The position numbers and the translations under genes are program-made. A stretch of 64,000 nucleotides of DNA, from the NCBI GenBank assembly GCA_022835595.1, contig BQUP01000005.1, forward strand, positions 744,001-808,000, given 5' to 3'. The DNA comes from Cystobasidium ongulense (taxonomy: Eukaryota > Basidiomycota > Cystobasidiomycetes > Cystobasidiales > Cystobasidiaceae). Below, one piece after another: positions 10,090 through 22,833 of this stretch (its first letter is position 1; each line of letters begins with the position of its first letter). The notes under the pieces are model-generated. The model had not been told where the DNA came from and did no database searches. It was given only the letters and a program-made list of their open reading frames with translations.

Positions 10090-12964
10090 TCAAGCAGTTC
10101 CTTGATTTCCGAATAATTCAACAAAATCTTCATAAGTTGATTTTCTACGTTGAGGTTTTCTACTATTTCCCATCGTCGTATTTCCTGAATCTATCACACT
10201 TTCCATCTTTTCAGCATCGGCATCATCCTCTATTATGGCGCTATTGTCTTCATCGTATGCCGATGGTGATGCTATTGTTTCAATTCCTATCTTAGCTGAT
10301 TCATGGCTGTGGTGGTCCTGTTGCAGGTGATGAGAGTGTTCTGCTGCTACCGATGCGTCTTCATCCCGTGTGCTACTCATTGGAGCTCTTGTAGATGCGC
10401 GTCGAGGAAGTGGTGATATACGTGGTGCATCTCCAAACATTACCGAAGCACTCGCATTCGAGGTAGAGGTGGTTGTGTTATTCGGTAGAGCAGAAGGCCA
10501 ATTGAAAGATCTATTGTGTGGTTCTAAACTTCCAGGATGATGATCAAAGGAAGTAGTATCAAGAATAGGGAAAGAAGTAGATTTACCCCTTCCATTTCTA
10601 GTTGTTATAGAGTTTTTCTTATTTACTGACGGGGGTGGTAATAAATCTGTACTATTCGCTTGTCTTGAATGCAAAACTGACGAAATAGGGGGTAATGTAG
10701 TAGGATGATGAGATTCTGGGCTTGTTCTTTGCTGATTATGTGATGGAAGACGTTGAGCGGGAGCATAGTGGTGGTGGTGGTGAAGATGAGCGTGATGAGC
10801 TTGAGTGTGTGGATACGCAGGTCGGAAAGAGGGTAGGTACGAAGCTTGTGGTGAAGTGGTCATATTTGGTGCTGGGAGGGGTAGTGAATTAGTCCTATCT
10901 GGACTTCTCAGACCATTATTACCGTAATGATCTCCTTTCAGAGTTGATGATAATGAAGGTAGTATAGGTTTGTTCTGTGTATTCTGTTGCTGTAGTGATG
11001 GATGCTGAGATTGTTGCATGCTCCTAGCATCACTACCCATATCTTCTTCCGCAGATACAGGAGGGCCATTTAGAGACTGGAGAATACTTTCATCCTTCTC
11101 TTCAGCTATTGAAAGAGGAGAAGCACATAGGCTAGATCTAGACATTGATAAAATCATTCCATCTGCTCCTGTACTTGATAAATTACCATTTGAATATCCA
11201 GCAACACTCCCAGTAACACCTGCTGCTATATGAGGAGAAGAAGAATAATGATTATGTGGTGGTACTATTCCAGATTTATAACTTGACATTGAAGCAGAAG
11301 TTAGACTATCAGATTGAGAATTTGAATTCCAAAAATCATTATAATCATCAAAAGATGAAAAAGGTCTATCTGATATTGATGATGTCGTAGTTGAAAGTAT
11401 AGAATGTGATCTTGGTATATTATCATTCGGTATGACATCACCTACTACTGCTGCAGTTGCCAAAGTTGTAGGGATTGTAGACGACGTTGCATGCACCCCA
11501 TTCTGTGCTCGAACGGCTTGTACTGCTTCGCTGATAAGACTAGATGCAGCAGCACTTGATGCAAGTACCTCTCCGGTAACGACGTTGAATGCTGATGTAT
11601 ATGAAGGTACAACCGTACCGGCCGAAGAAGGACTAGGATCGGAACCTGCATAACTTCCTTCTTCGTTCGAATTTGTATCTAATGCTGATGGTTGATCGGG
11701 CTGTAAGATGGACACGAAGAGGAACGTATATTTAGCACACGCATACTTGACATCTATTATGCCGAGCAGGAAGGCGAACTAGAAAGATGATACTCACATT
11801 CCTATTTCCCGCCCTCTGAGAAGCTGCATATTCCATGATTGGGGTCACTCTCCCATAGGGTACAGTAGGTACCTGTACACATTTAGTAAAAACGAAAATA
11901 TCAGTGTCGTGTACGAACAGAAGATTACCAAGTCTAGATTGATCAAGTTGACTTACAGGCTGAAGAACACTCGGTGATTGGCGATGGATAGATCCAAGTG
12001 CGGCAGAATGCATCGATGAAGGTGATCCTATACGATTTGATCTAATATTGCTAGGCGCATCCATGGGTGATGCAGTTATATAATGACGAGAGGTAGGATG
12101 TTGTCGTGATATATCTGTACTCTGTCTTCGTTTTATCTGACGTTCTTCTGAAGGAGCTTGGTAGGAATGATAGTGAGACGATGATGAAGCTCTCGAGTAA
12201 GCTAATTCCTCAGGATGAGGAGTCGACCTATAATGATCTTCTTCCTCTTTTATATTCATTCTTCCTCTTTTCAAAGTAGTATTAGAACCCAAAAGTTGTG
12301 TAGAAGAAGAAGAAGAAGAAGAAGGTTGTAGTAATAAAGAAGGATTAGCTTGAATTCTACCAGATCTCCAATTTTCCAATTCCCTTTTTAAAACCAATAA
12401 TTCATTTTCCAAATCTCTATTTAATAATTTAAAATGCTCTAATTCAGCTTCAAAACTAGTTGCTTTTAATTCTGCTTCTTGTAATCTATTTGCTTTTTTC
12501 TTTCTTATCGCTCGTTGTGTTTCTCTATTTCGACGTCTTCGATCTGCTAGTGCTAATTCTTCTTTACTTAATTGATTGTTATTATTAGTGTTACCACCGT
12601 TACTGCCTGTTGTAGATGTGGTGGTAGTGTTAGGCGTATTGGGGTCTGTATTGCCAGCTGCCAAGTCGTAATCTTCCATAGGCGACTGAGTCGAAGCAGA
12701 CGTTGAAGCACGCTGTTTCAAAGAGCGAGAGGAGGCGGTCGCTTTATTAGTCTTGCCAGATGGAGCACGCGGGGATGCAAATGGCTGCTCTTCATCGAGC
12801 TCGTCCTCGTCTGAAGAGTTCCCTTGGCTGTCCATGTGCATCGTCGGCATGCCGGTACTCGAGCTGCTGGCGCCGTCGCGGCTCTGTTCTGCTGAAGCTG
12901 AAGGTGAGCGAGGGAGGGCACTATCGCACGAGTGCAGCTTGCTTGTTGAAGCTATTGGGGGCAT
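10090..12964 (-). CDS. bZIP transcription factor, Yap/AP-1-like
   Basis: Three exons (12964-11957, 11872-11798, 11700-10090) give 897 residues. The basic region is RRNRETQRAIRKKKANR, with the Asn, Gln and Arg spacing of the fungal Yap (AP-1-like) class. A heptad region follows (LQEAELKATSFEAELEHFKLLNRDLENELLVLKRELE), so DNA binding as a dimer is expected. The rest is low complexity: Ser/Thr/Asn runs before the bZIP and Ser/Pro/His-rich segments after it. I see no Yap1-type C-terminal cysteine-rich domain, so a redox-sensor role is not supported. The protein is nuclear. Its 5' region is shared with the divergent BRCT gene and holds a 12-bp tandem repeat. Confidence 0.85.
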
Positions 12965-14394
12965 TCCTGATTGATTGAATGGATGATAGCGGGTCCTTCT
13001 TTTGCTCGTTGCGATCTGATTGATGGCTCGAGTCTGCTGACTGTGCGTGGGTGTGGTCGTGGCTATGATGGGCGACAGGCGGAGTGTGATGCACTCGGTA
13101 GATGCGAGTATAACGTAGGCAGGACTAGCCTGGTCTGGAGTGACTCGCTGCTGACTGTCTGCTGTCCCCGGTGACAGGCTCTCTTGCCAGGTTTCTTGCT
13201 TGCTTGCTTGCCAGCACTTGACTGTAATGCGCTGTGACCAAGTTGGAGGTGGACTAGGAGCGACTGACTGACTACGGTACTGACTGCGCTGGTCGTTGAG
13301 AGTGGTGCGGTGGTGTGACTAATGAGTGGTGATAATGTCCAGTCAATGCACGGTCAAGCTGCGAGTGAGTTGATGCCGTGAGTCAGAAGGTGACAGCTCG
13401 AGACTAACTATCCTCGACCTCGACCAACCCAAATCCAACACGACTACACACCAACTGACTGCTCTGAATGACCTACATTACAATGCATTACATCATCACG
13501 CCTTACGAGGGAGTTGTCTTGCTCTTCTCTTGGCTGCTTGGGTGGATGGAGCCACAAGACAGACTCGCCTTTGTCGGTCACTTTGTCGGTCACTTTGTCG
13601 GTCACTTGGTCGGTCACTTGGATTTGGTCAACCCAACTCTGACCATCATTAGTAGTAGTAATACACACACACACACCAGGGCATGGCAGTAATACAGCAA
13701 CTACAATGACATCTACACACACTCACACCAACACCTCCCTCTTGTCCCTCCTCCCAGGCCATTCTCCCCCGTCGCCACCCTCTGCCCATGCCGAACTCGT
13801 TCTGATCTTCGGCCGAATTCAGCCAAGCAAGACACGACGAGGGCTGCAGCTGTCAGCTTTCAAGGGCGAGTGACTTGGAATAATAATAATGGAATAGACT
13901 CCGAGTATGGATGATGATAGTAGCTGGATACACCTTCAATGACACTCCTGACGAGCAGCACCACCGTGCTTGGTCGAGGGGATGGTATTGCCATTGGAAA
14001 GACAGGCCTCGCCTTGACCGTGTCTTCATATGCATGTCAGGATAGAGACTGGTCAGTCTAGCCATTGCTCGCGCAGGTCATGTTAACAAGTAGAAGCAGG
14101 TCAATCAAAGCGAGAAAGCGGTCAGTGGACATTATCTGCCGTTGTAGCATAACACTCTCGCGCTGGAGCAGGCAGGATCCGACTTGTTCGAACAATCGCA
14201 TCTTCCATGTAGCACGATATAGCACCGAAAAAGCAAGGGCAGCCATGCAAGGTATAGCATCAGAGACCGGCTGACTCTTGTATCCGACTACTGCGTGTTT
14301 GAGAGCTGGTCGAACGTCAAGTGGTGGCATTGGACCAGCATGCCAGTCGTTTATCCTGCACCAACACAGAGAGCGACGCAGCAAGGCAGCAGGA
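12965..14394. promoter_or_regulatory. Divergent intergenic region, bZIP gene and BRCT gene
   Basis: A 1.4-kb region between divergent start codons, the longest regulatory spacer of the left half. It contains a short TTGC repeat near 13190-13210, a four-copy 12-bp tandem repeat at 13570-13617, and an (AC)n run near 13660. ORFs inside are short and lack protein features. I see no gene. Confidence 0.5.
13570..13617. repeat. Four-copy 12-bp tandem repeat (TTTGTCGGTCAC)
   Basis: Four head-to-tail copies of TTTGTCGGTCAC. The first three are identical and the fourth has one change (TTGGTCGGTCAC). Read on the other strand each unit contains GTGAC, the half-site bound by many bZIP proteins. The array sits about 600 bp upstream of the bZIP start and about 780 bp upstream of the BRCT start. 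Confidence 0.9.
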
Positions 14395-17300
14395 ATGGGT
14401 GGAGGAGGCAGCAGCAGGCCAGGAAAGGGCAGCAGGGTGCCTAAGAATGTAAAGGTGCGCTTCTATCCGTCCTGGTTCGGGATCTGCGACTCTCCAGCTT
14501 GATTGGGGACAGTCCAGTTGACGCGAATGTTTATCGTGGGCGCGCGCGCGTGTGATGGATGGATGGGCAATTCCTACAGATTCGTCCAGCACCAGCGATA
14601 GAAGAGAGAGCTAAACCACGTAGAAAAGGAACAGGCAAGAATGCAAAACACGATGATGGTGATAGTGAGGATCAAGAGGAAGATGAGCAAGATAGAATCG
14701 CTAGAGAGCAGTTCGCTCAAGATCATGTCGACGATGATGATCACGACGAAGATATGGCAAGAGAAGACGAACAGAGACCACTTGAAGGAATGGTCATATG
14801 CTCTTCTGGACAGCTCAAACTCCCAAGGGTGAGGCTGCGTCTACTCGCTACTTGCTTGCTCAGTATTGACTGCTTCACAATCAACACGCACCCTCGCCCT
14901 CTCGCAGGACAACATCAAGGCTATGTGCGAAGCTCTCGGGGCTTTATTCGAGCAAGTTTTGACCACAGAAACGACATTCCTGCTAGCAGATACTACTGAA
15001 AGCGACAAATACAAGGTGTGTATGGAGTCTCTCAAAGCTCGTTGGAGAATCGCGTAAATGAAGCTGATCGAACGAACCCTCAATCATCTCTCTTTCTTCT
15101 CTCTTCTCTGCTTTACGGCTATCACTGCACAGGCATGTGTCGAGAATGGTATCCCAGTCATTCAATCAAGCTTCATTCTAGAGCTACATCATCGTTGGCT
15201 AGAGCTTATACCTTGCGACGTTGTCGGAGTAAGTCTTCTTGTTTTCTATGGAGAGTTCAAATTGTGGCAGCTGACTGTTTCCGTCACAATGAAGCTGTCC
15301 AATTACCTCCGCCTATCACCACTACAAAACCTTACAATCTGCTTGACAGGCTACAGCGACGATCGCGATGGTCATCGAAACGTAATAACACAGTCAGGAG
15401 GAGCAGCCTATTCACCTGAGCTCACACACGAAGTAACTCATCTCGTAGTCGGACCTAATTTCAAGAATAGAGATGATCTAATGCAGAATGGTAAGTACCT
15501 ATACGCTAAACAAATTAATAATAAAAGAAATAAACGTCAAAATCAAGGAGGTGAAGTTATGAAAAGATCAATCTGGATAGTTTGGGGTGAATGGTTGGAA
15601 CATTCTTTATATGCTTTCGGAAGAGTTAGAGAAGAACCTTATAGTACAGATATAGTACCAGATAGGAACCAAGTAAGACCACCCCCTCGTGAAAGATCTC
15701 AAGATATAATACAAAGAAGAAATGCTTCTAGTCCTTTGAAGAAAATGTCGAAGAAACAATCAAGACCTAAGAATGATCAAGCTCAAATTAAATCGAAACG
15801 AAAATTGATAAAACAAGAAACGAATCATTCTTTAGATGGCTCGTCGGCAGAAATGACAATGATAAAGAAGAGAGCTGCGGATGAATCAGAGGTCAACGAG
15901 CTGTCTATTTCAAAGAAAGCCAAGACGGAACAGGGTATTACGTCTACTGAAACGTCGAATGAGATTGCTGATAGCTCGATATTGGTAGGCGAAAGCCGTC
16001 AGGAGATCTTGGAACCAGCAGCCGTCAAGAAACAATCCCCTTCTCTTTCAGCCAATTCGTTTGGGCCCACTATAGACGCTGCTTCTTCGTCTTCCTCGTT
16101 AGCTCCTAGACCTCCGATGAAGAAAGCGCGCTCTTCCACACATATGGAATTAATGGGTGTCCAAGATTTACTCGTAACGAAACATGAGGAATTCTCTCAT
16201 AAGCAACCTATTGCGCCTACAAGTTCTACGAGCTCGCTACGAGCTAAAACCGATAAGATGACGATTACAAGACAACCATCCTCGAGTACGAGTGGTTCCT
16301 TGCTTTCGAAGATGGGTAAAGAACGATCGAACAAGTTTATCAATAAGATCAAGGATTCTACGCCGGCTCCAAATGATTCAGCGGAGACTTCTACTTCGAA
16401 AGCAGTACAAATGTTAAATAGATCGGAAACGCCTGATATTGATACGCGTTCAGCTTCGCCTATACCTGATTCAGAAGCGCAGGAAGCAATGATTGATGCC
16501 GTAGGACCTGATGGTGAACAATCTATACCTTCACGTATTTTCGACAACAAGCGGTTTTATATCACCCCTGAAGACTTTAATAAACAGCTAAGTTCTCGCA
16601 TGGCGAGCCTTATGGTTGCGCGCGGCGGGGTGCAGTCCGACTGTACAAACGATAATGTTGATTACATTATCTGCAAAACCATAGCGTAAGTTTCGGTCGC
16701 TTGCGTTATCCTCGACTTGTTTCTAACCCTTCCATCTTCTACAGTAATACGCCAATGCGATTCGACCTGAAAGATTCTCGCTTGGTTACTGCCGACTGGG
16801 TGGAAGCATGTATGGCCTTTGATGAAATCGTAAATGACATTCCATTAGTCGAAGCCTTCCAAAAACCTATTAGATGTGTTTTACCACTTCCTGGTCTAGT
16901 CGAAAGCCGTGTCTGCGTATCATATTCTGGTTTTGATGTAGATTATGAAAAGCCAAAACTAATCAACTGGTTGGATACACTCGGTAAGTGTCATATATAC
17001 ACACCTGATGACACTTTGCTGGAATGTATTTATACTAACAATCATTGTCTTGGAATGTAGGTATACCGCACGAGCCTTTTATACGGAAAAGAGACATGGA
17101 TGGTAAACTTAAGACGACGCATATCATCATTCCCGATCAATCGTATAGAAGTCAAAGATTAGGCACAGCCCAAGAATGGGGTATTAAAGTCGTGTACCCA
17201 CAATGGATACGCGAGCAAGCTCTTCAACACCCAGTCGCTTTGGATGTTTACGAGAATGTATCGCACGAAACGAAACAGTCTGTCAAGAATGAAGGGATTG

Positions 17301-18684
17301 ACAGGTTGGAGAATCCCTTGCCATCATCAGACGATTCGAACGATGAGACGGACCCATTGAAGGACTGTCGAGTGCATATCTCTCGTAGACTACAGGTGTG
17401 TGAAGCTCACTCAGAAGAAAACAGTACGCATTTGAAACATGTACTAAGATTTGGCCCGAGCAGGATTGGAGAGATCTCGAAAAACTAGCTATAAAGCTCG
17501 GCGCGCGTACGATACAAAATTTTGACAATGAAATGGGCAAGACAGCTACGCATCTGTTATATCAAAGCAGTCTGACGAAGCCGACGAGTAAAGATTTTGT
17601 TCTCGCTTCCCAGAACAGAATCAAGATTGTTCACCCAGATTGGCTTAGACGTACTGCAGAAAAGGGTTTCAAACAAGCAGAAGCGTCATACAAGCACACT
17701 CGCGACTCTAAGCGCGGTCTGGCTGTTGCGGTCGAGTCGCAAGGTATGGCTAGAGTAAGCAGCTCCTCGTCTGATAAGCCTATGCAAGATGCCCCTACAT
17801 CCGATGAGTACGACCTCCCGCCACCCTTGAAGAAGTCCGGCAGCATGCCTACACGTTCCAATCAAGAACTTGAGCAGTCTATGCCAAGAAGTATTCGCTC
17901 GCCGCAACCTCCGGCCTCGCCGCCGAGACCACAAGCTGGACTGTCTTATGCAACTCCTTCGACTAGCATACCTGAACGCTCGCAAACCTTTTTGGATGAT
18001 ATCGACCAGAATATAGCCGACATTTCACTCAATCTACCTAAAGCAGATGACTCTGGCTTCGTAGCATCCGCTGGGAAAGAAAAGACAAAAGTAGTCAACA
18101 CACCTTTGCTTGCAAAATCGTCGGATACAGTACATTTATCTGACACTACAAAGGACGCTACTTCGGTTAGCGACAAGATTATGGCTGAGATGCAAGCACT
18201 CATGCAAGTGAATGACCTTACACCACAGCAGCTCGGTGTTCGTCTACCCTTCCAACAGCAAGGTGGATATCAAAGCAGGACATGTTTACGAAAGTCAATT
18301 GGCAGAATCGGAGATTCAGCCTCAGCATCTCCCAATGCTTCTTCCCGCCCTGCGATCACAAGTAGCACTATAGAAGGATCGGCATTGGCTCGTCGTCAAG
18401 CCTTTGCCCATTACGATGAGACTCAATTCGGCCAGCATCGCAATGAAGAAACGCAAACTCAGGCTATGTTCGAAGAGCAAACTATGGTCATCAAGATTAA
18501 CGATCCCGTGGCCGAAGCGAGGAAAGAAAAGACTCTGGCTGAAATACGACGCGCTAAATCGGGCGAAGCATCGGGTGAAATCGCTGAAGATGCTGAAGCT
18601 ACCCAGCGTAGTACAGAGGAAACGATGAAATCTACCTCACGAAGGTCGCGAAGTGGACATTCCTCGACTCGACGCCGTGATTGA
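14395..18684 (+). CDS. DPB11: Multi-BRCT checkpoint/replication protein, TopBP1/Dpb11/Rad4-like
   Basis: Eight exons (14395-14454, 14580-14828, 14908-15015, 15133-15228, 15295-16685, 16745-16983, 17061-17395, 17449-18684) give 1237 residues. I see five BRCT modules: an N-terminal pair (from VICSSGQLK; then LTICLTGYSDD to IVWGEWLEHSL), a Lys/Ser-rich linker, a middle pair (RFYITPEDF to VTADWVEACM; RVCVSYSGF to VVYPQWIREQA), and a fifth (CRVHISRRLQ to IVHPDWLRRTA). The conserved BRCT Trp is visible in the last four. A long Ser-rich C-terminal tail follows, where ATR/Mec1-type activating segments occur in this family, though I cannot assign one. The intron at 17396-17448 has alternative in-frame acceptors a few codons on. 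Known relatives scaffold replication initiation and checkpoint kinases in the nucleus. Confidence 0.8.
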
Positions 18685-19024
18685 GGAAAGTCGCGTATGG
18701 ATAACGAAATTCAAACGATATGTTTATCAGTTGCATAATGACTAGTACCCACATCCTCGTTGTACTCGTACTATTGTGCTTGTTGCACTCTGCACTCTTG
18801 TATCAATACACATGCTGCACACGACTGCTCTGCTTTACCAGCCAAAAGTGCCTGGTCCACCTTTGACGCCTCGCGCACCCTTTAAAACGGAGAAATCAGC
18901 CCTGCAGACTTGGCGACTGAACAACAGAGTCCTCACCCCGTCGATGTCGCTAGTCATCCATCCTGAGCAAAGGTAGCATAATTAGCTCGACCACCCCATT
19001 CGTCATCGACAATGGTCTTTTTTT
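18685..19024. other. Convergent spacer, no gene seen
   Basis: About 340 bp between the convergent BRCT and DUF427 genes. Only short ORFs are present. A T-rich tract at 19015-19025 touches the DUF427 stop. Confidence 0.4.
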
Positions 19025-19686
19025 TCACCTACCACCGTAAAAGTCACCTGGCTGAGGCTTGACTTCCTCCCCATCTACAAAGCACTTCCAAGGGCCAGCG
19101 TAGAAGCTTACGTAGCCTTTAATAGGCTTGAACTTCTCAGTTGGAGATTCGTAAGTCCAGATCCTAGACTTGATGTTATCGCCTCCAGAAGGTGGTTTGA
19201 AGTCGTAATAAGTTGCAGATCCTTTCCATTCGCAGAAAGTATGGCGATTGTTCTGTTTTAAAAGCGACAGCTTTACATCATCCGGTGGCAAATAGTAGGT
19301 TGGTGGGTGACTGAGGGAGAGTTGAGAATCGGGTCAGATGGGTGTTCGTAGCTGTAGCTTCAATCTTCTGACCTCGTTTCCAGTACACGGTATGCGTTTG
19401 TAGTGTCCGCAAGGACGACTTGCTCGTCGCCCTCGCCATATACGACCTTTAGATGTCTGTTCGTTTTCTGCAAATCGGGGGGCCTTGGATACTTCCACGG
19501 TGACTCTTTGCCATTATCATTGAGGTAAGGGTTGTTCGTCGTGCTTGTTGACATTGTTGCACTTTGGGCCGCAGGTCTCCACCTATACAGCTTGGACAGC
19601 CCGGCCAAGATCGATGGCTTCGAGGCGTACAGTACCGAGCCCGCCAGCGCGAGAAGAAGTGCTTGTTGGCGAGTAAAGTATTTCAC
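19025..19686 (-). CDS. DUF427 domain protein with N-terminal membrane segment
   Basis: Two exons (19686-19373, 19310-19025) give 199 residues. The DUF427 fold is clear in the C-terminal half: VLADTTNAYRVLET, then SHPPTYYLPPDDV after the splice, CEWKGSATYYD, and the ending GYVSFYAGPWKCFVDGEEV with PQPGDFYGG. The family is common in bacteria and fungi, with no settled biochemical role. Upstream is a hydrophobic stretch near residues 8-25 (ALLLALAGSVLYA) that could be a membrane anchor or a mitochondrial targeting helix, after which an internal Met could act as a second start. It stands between a gene ending 340 bp away and the SnoaL-like gene, all on their own promoters. Confidence 0.85.
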
Positions 19687-19989
19687 TTTGCTTTATCTTG
19701 TTGTATTGAGTGTAAAGCAGGAAGTCGCATGCAAACGCACCCTTGCGAAGGGAACCCCGAGTTGGCAAGAGGTGGCAAAATAGGGCAAGTTACAGGTAAC
19801 ACGGGCAGTCAATCTATCTTACAAGCTTTACCATCGGCCTCAGCTTTCCTTCCTGTTATCATAAAAGACGACTTTGAAATACACAGTTCTGGTTACTTCA
19901 AGCTGCCATCTGACTAGTCAATGTAAGTCCGTCCATAAACATTTCGGTGCGCTGGACGCACAACTTATTAGCGCATTGGGTTCCTGCTC
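19687..19989. other. Spacer between DUF427 and SnoaL-like genes
   Basis: About 300 bp upstream of the DUF427 start and downstream of the SnoaL-like stop. It probably holds the DUF427 promoter. No element recognised. Confidence 0.4.
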
Positions 19990-20636
19990 CTATGATGCGC
20001 GAGCTCGACCTACAACAATCTTGCCATTGTCATTGAGGTCGATGACGAATATGGCTGGCAGGTCGACGACGTTGTTCTTCGCGGTTATGCCTACAGTATG
20101 CGAAGCATTAGGCCCGGGATTATATAGTCAGGCAGAGCGAACATATTCACTCACCAAGCCAGTCTTGCTTGTGAGTCCCCTTAGCATGGTATCGTAGAAC
20201 CTGTCTATTTCCGTCGACCTGAAATGCCCTGCTGAATCAACTAGACGTGCAATCACCGTGGTTGTTCCGCTTGCGCAACCTACAACGCTGAAGACTTCGG
20301 TCCAAATGGCATCAGGAAATGCTTCCCTAAGGAGACCGGGATAACTGAGATACATCTGGTCAAGTTTGAAATCAGTCATGATAAACCTACCTGGCATCGG
20401 CGAAGATCTTCTTTAGCCCCTCCCGACCAGGTCCCTCTGACCAAGAATAGATATATCCCGTCAATACGAAATGATACGCGCCCAGGCTCGAACATGTCGT
20501 ACTTACGAGTAGGGAATGGAAGTGCGGCAACATAGGAGTCGTCTACCAATTCATCCATTTCCCTCTCTGAGTCTCGACTCATCGATTGCAATATGAGGTC
20601 TCGCGCCTTCTTGTGGTCAGCTTGACTGGCGGGCAT
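19990..20636 (-). CDS. Small SnoaL/NTF2-like protein
   Basis: Four short exons (20636-20507, 20436-20391, 20326-20155, 20076-19990) splice to 144 residues. The pattern PGREGLKKIFADARREAFPD followed by a beta-rich stretch (TTTVIARLVDSAGHF) and a late NDNGKIV resembles SnoaL-like/ester-cyclase members of the NTF2 fold, which have a GPEGL..AFPD core and a DGKIVEHW-type ending. The catalytic residues of known polyketide cyclases are not evident, so I claim the fold only. The start has a simple promoter with GA-rich runs near 20690-20760. The splice sites were chosen to keep the frame, and the third acceptor is the least certain. Confidence 0.55.
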
Positions 20637-21220
20637 GGCAGATCTGGTGTTTGTTGGGTAGTACGGATGCGAGCTTTCGCTATGATGGAGTGGAGGAGAG
20701 AGGAGTGGGCTCGATACTAGTCACAAGGAGGAGCTGAATCAAAATGGAGAGGGGAGGAGGCTGTCTGTTTGACAACCGTCAGGGTTCTGTCAGTAGACGT
20801 GGGGAGGTGGAGACATGGGCGTCATAGGCAGAGCGTATATCGACTCTTCAGCTTTAGCCAGCTCCGCAAATCAACGTATTCCAACAATCTTTAATGGCAG
20901 GTGCTGTGTACGGTGCTATTTGTGGGGTCTCCAATGACCGGTCTGGCTCCTGCGGGGAAAGGCTGGCCACACGGCTAGACACTGAAGGCTTGATAATGAT
21001 GAAGTTTCCAGGCTTGCTCATACGTAGGTTTTTCCTGTGATGGAGAAGGCTGCTTAGGTGACCTGTGCGTACGATTGACTGTGCCGACATTGCGGGGAAC
21101 CTCCAGGCCAGTAAACGTGTCAAGACTTCCATAGTTGAAGAGTTGAATGGACCCCTTGATAATAATGCTACAGTAGAATGTCTTAATTTATCTCATACTT
21201 ATCATGTGCCTCTTGACCCT
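20637..21220. other. Spacer upstream of the SnoaL-like gene
   Basis: About 580 bp holding the SnoaL-like promoter (purine-rich runs of GGAGG near 20680-20760) and the 3' flank of the PQ-loop gene. No gene seen. Confidence 0.4.
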
Positions 21221-22504
21221 TTATCGAATCTCTATGCTTTCCCTCGGTTCAGGCTCTCTCGCCGTGTTGTCGAAGCTTTGGTCCGCTAAAGGCTGATGAA
21301 GTGCACTCGAAGCTGTATTGTTTCGATACAAATAGGCTTGTCCGCAAATAAGTATATCGATACTCAACTGGAAACATGCACTGGGATGGGGACGGACAAG
21401 CGTCAGACAGTGCTATCAGACGAAATGCATGTTCAAGTCAGCTTACGTTGCCTTGAATTGCCAGGAGTTACCAGCTTGGAAAAAGAAGTATAACGTCTTG
21501 AATCCATCTCCAAACACCCAACCGGCAAGAACGGTCGTTCGAAAGCCGGATAATGACTTTCTTTGATAATTTGACAGAAGTTGCGGTATGGGAAGCTGTA
21601 GTTGGAAAATGGTGATCTCAGCGACTGCGACGAGTGATAACACATCGCTGAAGTCTAGCTCACTGTTGACTCTAAACCAAGGGCAATGAGACCAATGGCT
21701 TCAACATAGAAGTTGGTCCAGCCGAGCGCAAAGTACAAGACGGTGTTCACCGCGATGAGAGCTCCGACGAATTCAATGTATGTCTTCAACACGCACAAGA
21801 CAGAGTCAGAAAGGTTTGGCTGAAAGTATACAGTCAGACGTACACCATAGCTCTCCCATTGCCAGAAGTTGTAGGGTCGCTTCCAGCTAGAGCTGCTTTC
21901 TGTAGCTATTGTATGAGATTGCCACTGTTAGTGTGCAATCCAAATGTAGAACAGCAGCAGGACTGTAATTACCTTCGGGGTGCAAGCCTGTCGATAGATC
22001 TTCCGCATCATCACTCCTATTCTGCACATGTATCGTAGGTAGAGGCGATTTGCGGTATTTGATGCAGACATAGAGGAGGGCTAGCTGAAAAGCAATCATC
22101 CTGTATCCGCACAGCAACGTCAGCTTGAGGCGCAGTTGCAGCACAGTAAGGACGCAGCTACGCACAAGACAGATTGAACCAACAAAGCAATCTCAAACTG
22201 CTCGCCGAACCAGAAGAATATTCGAATGATGTTTGCGCATATCTGCATAGCGTCGTGGATTCAAGCACGAGGCGGATAAAAGCAGGATGAGTACAAAGCT
22301 CATCAAGGCGATCCACTTGATGCACAGTGATCCGAGCTGCATGTCGTTCTACGAGCAATTAACGCGACTGACCAGCACACCGCAGACGTCCATCGAGAAG
22401 CCAGTTGAATCCTTTCGTCTGATGATGTTGAAGTACTGGTCTAGATAGACACACGGCGGGCCGACCGCCATGCCCAGCGAGGCAAGGAAGCCCACGAGCG
22501 ACAT
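21221..22504 (-). CDS. ANY1: PQ-loop membrane protein, Any1-like
   Basis: Seven exons (22504-22373, 22242-22166, 22100-21973, 21899-21844, 21783-21664, 21595-21447, 21380-21221) give 273 residues. The first PQ-loop half reads GPPCVYLDQYFNIIRRKDSTGFS, whose core motif is followed by NIIRIFFWFGEQFE. The second half has STLPIPQLLSNYQRKSLSGF and the closing WVFGDGFKTLYFFF. About six to seven transmembrane helices are visible. This layout matches yeast Any1/Cfs1 and its animal counterparts, Golgi/endosome proteins tied to phospholipid asymmetry and scrambling. The C-terminus is a short acidic/basic tail. The next gene downstream in transcription is the SnoaL-like gene. I am confident of the family and less so of one-to-one orthology. 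Confidence 0.8.
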
Positions 22505-22833
22505 GCCGAGGCTTGCTTGAGAACGATGAGCAACGAAGGAGAGCTGCACATCGAGTTGATCCAGAAAGCAGGTCGGGCAGACCTCGATCACGTGCATCGT
22601 ATCGCGTCAATGCAATGGTGAGGCCAACATGAGTGAGGACATCTCTGAACAGCACTAGATGGTATATTGCACGTCGGATTGAAGCGGACAGGGTACAGGA
22701 AACACACAGGGACGGGCTACGACAAAACGGCTATCGGGTGAAAAATGGAGAGGAATACTGTAGCACAGCTATAGTCCTACGTGGTAGGTACGAGCAAGGT
22801 TCTTCCAGAGTAAAGTAGACTTTATGCTCTCGC
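22505..22833. other. Spacer between PQ-loop gene and CKS1
   Basis: About 330 bp with the PQ-loop promoter and the CKS1 3' flank. Minus-strand ORFs across 22349-22655 are out-of-frame readings and show no independent features. Confidence 0.4.

Noticed and set aside
15490-15540. GTAAGT donor-like site inside BRCT exon 5
   Set aside because: Reading through keeps a long open frame and a normal BRCT module ending IVWGEWLEHSL; no matching acceptor preserves the domain.
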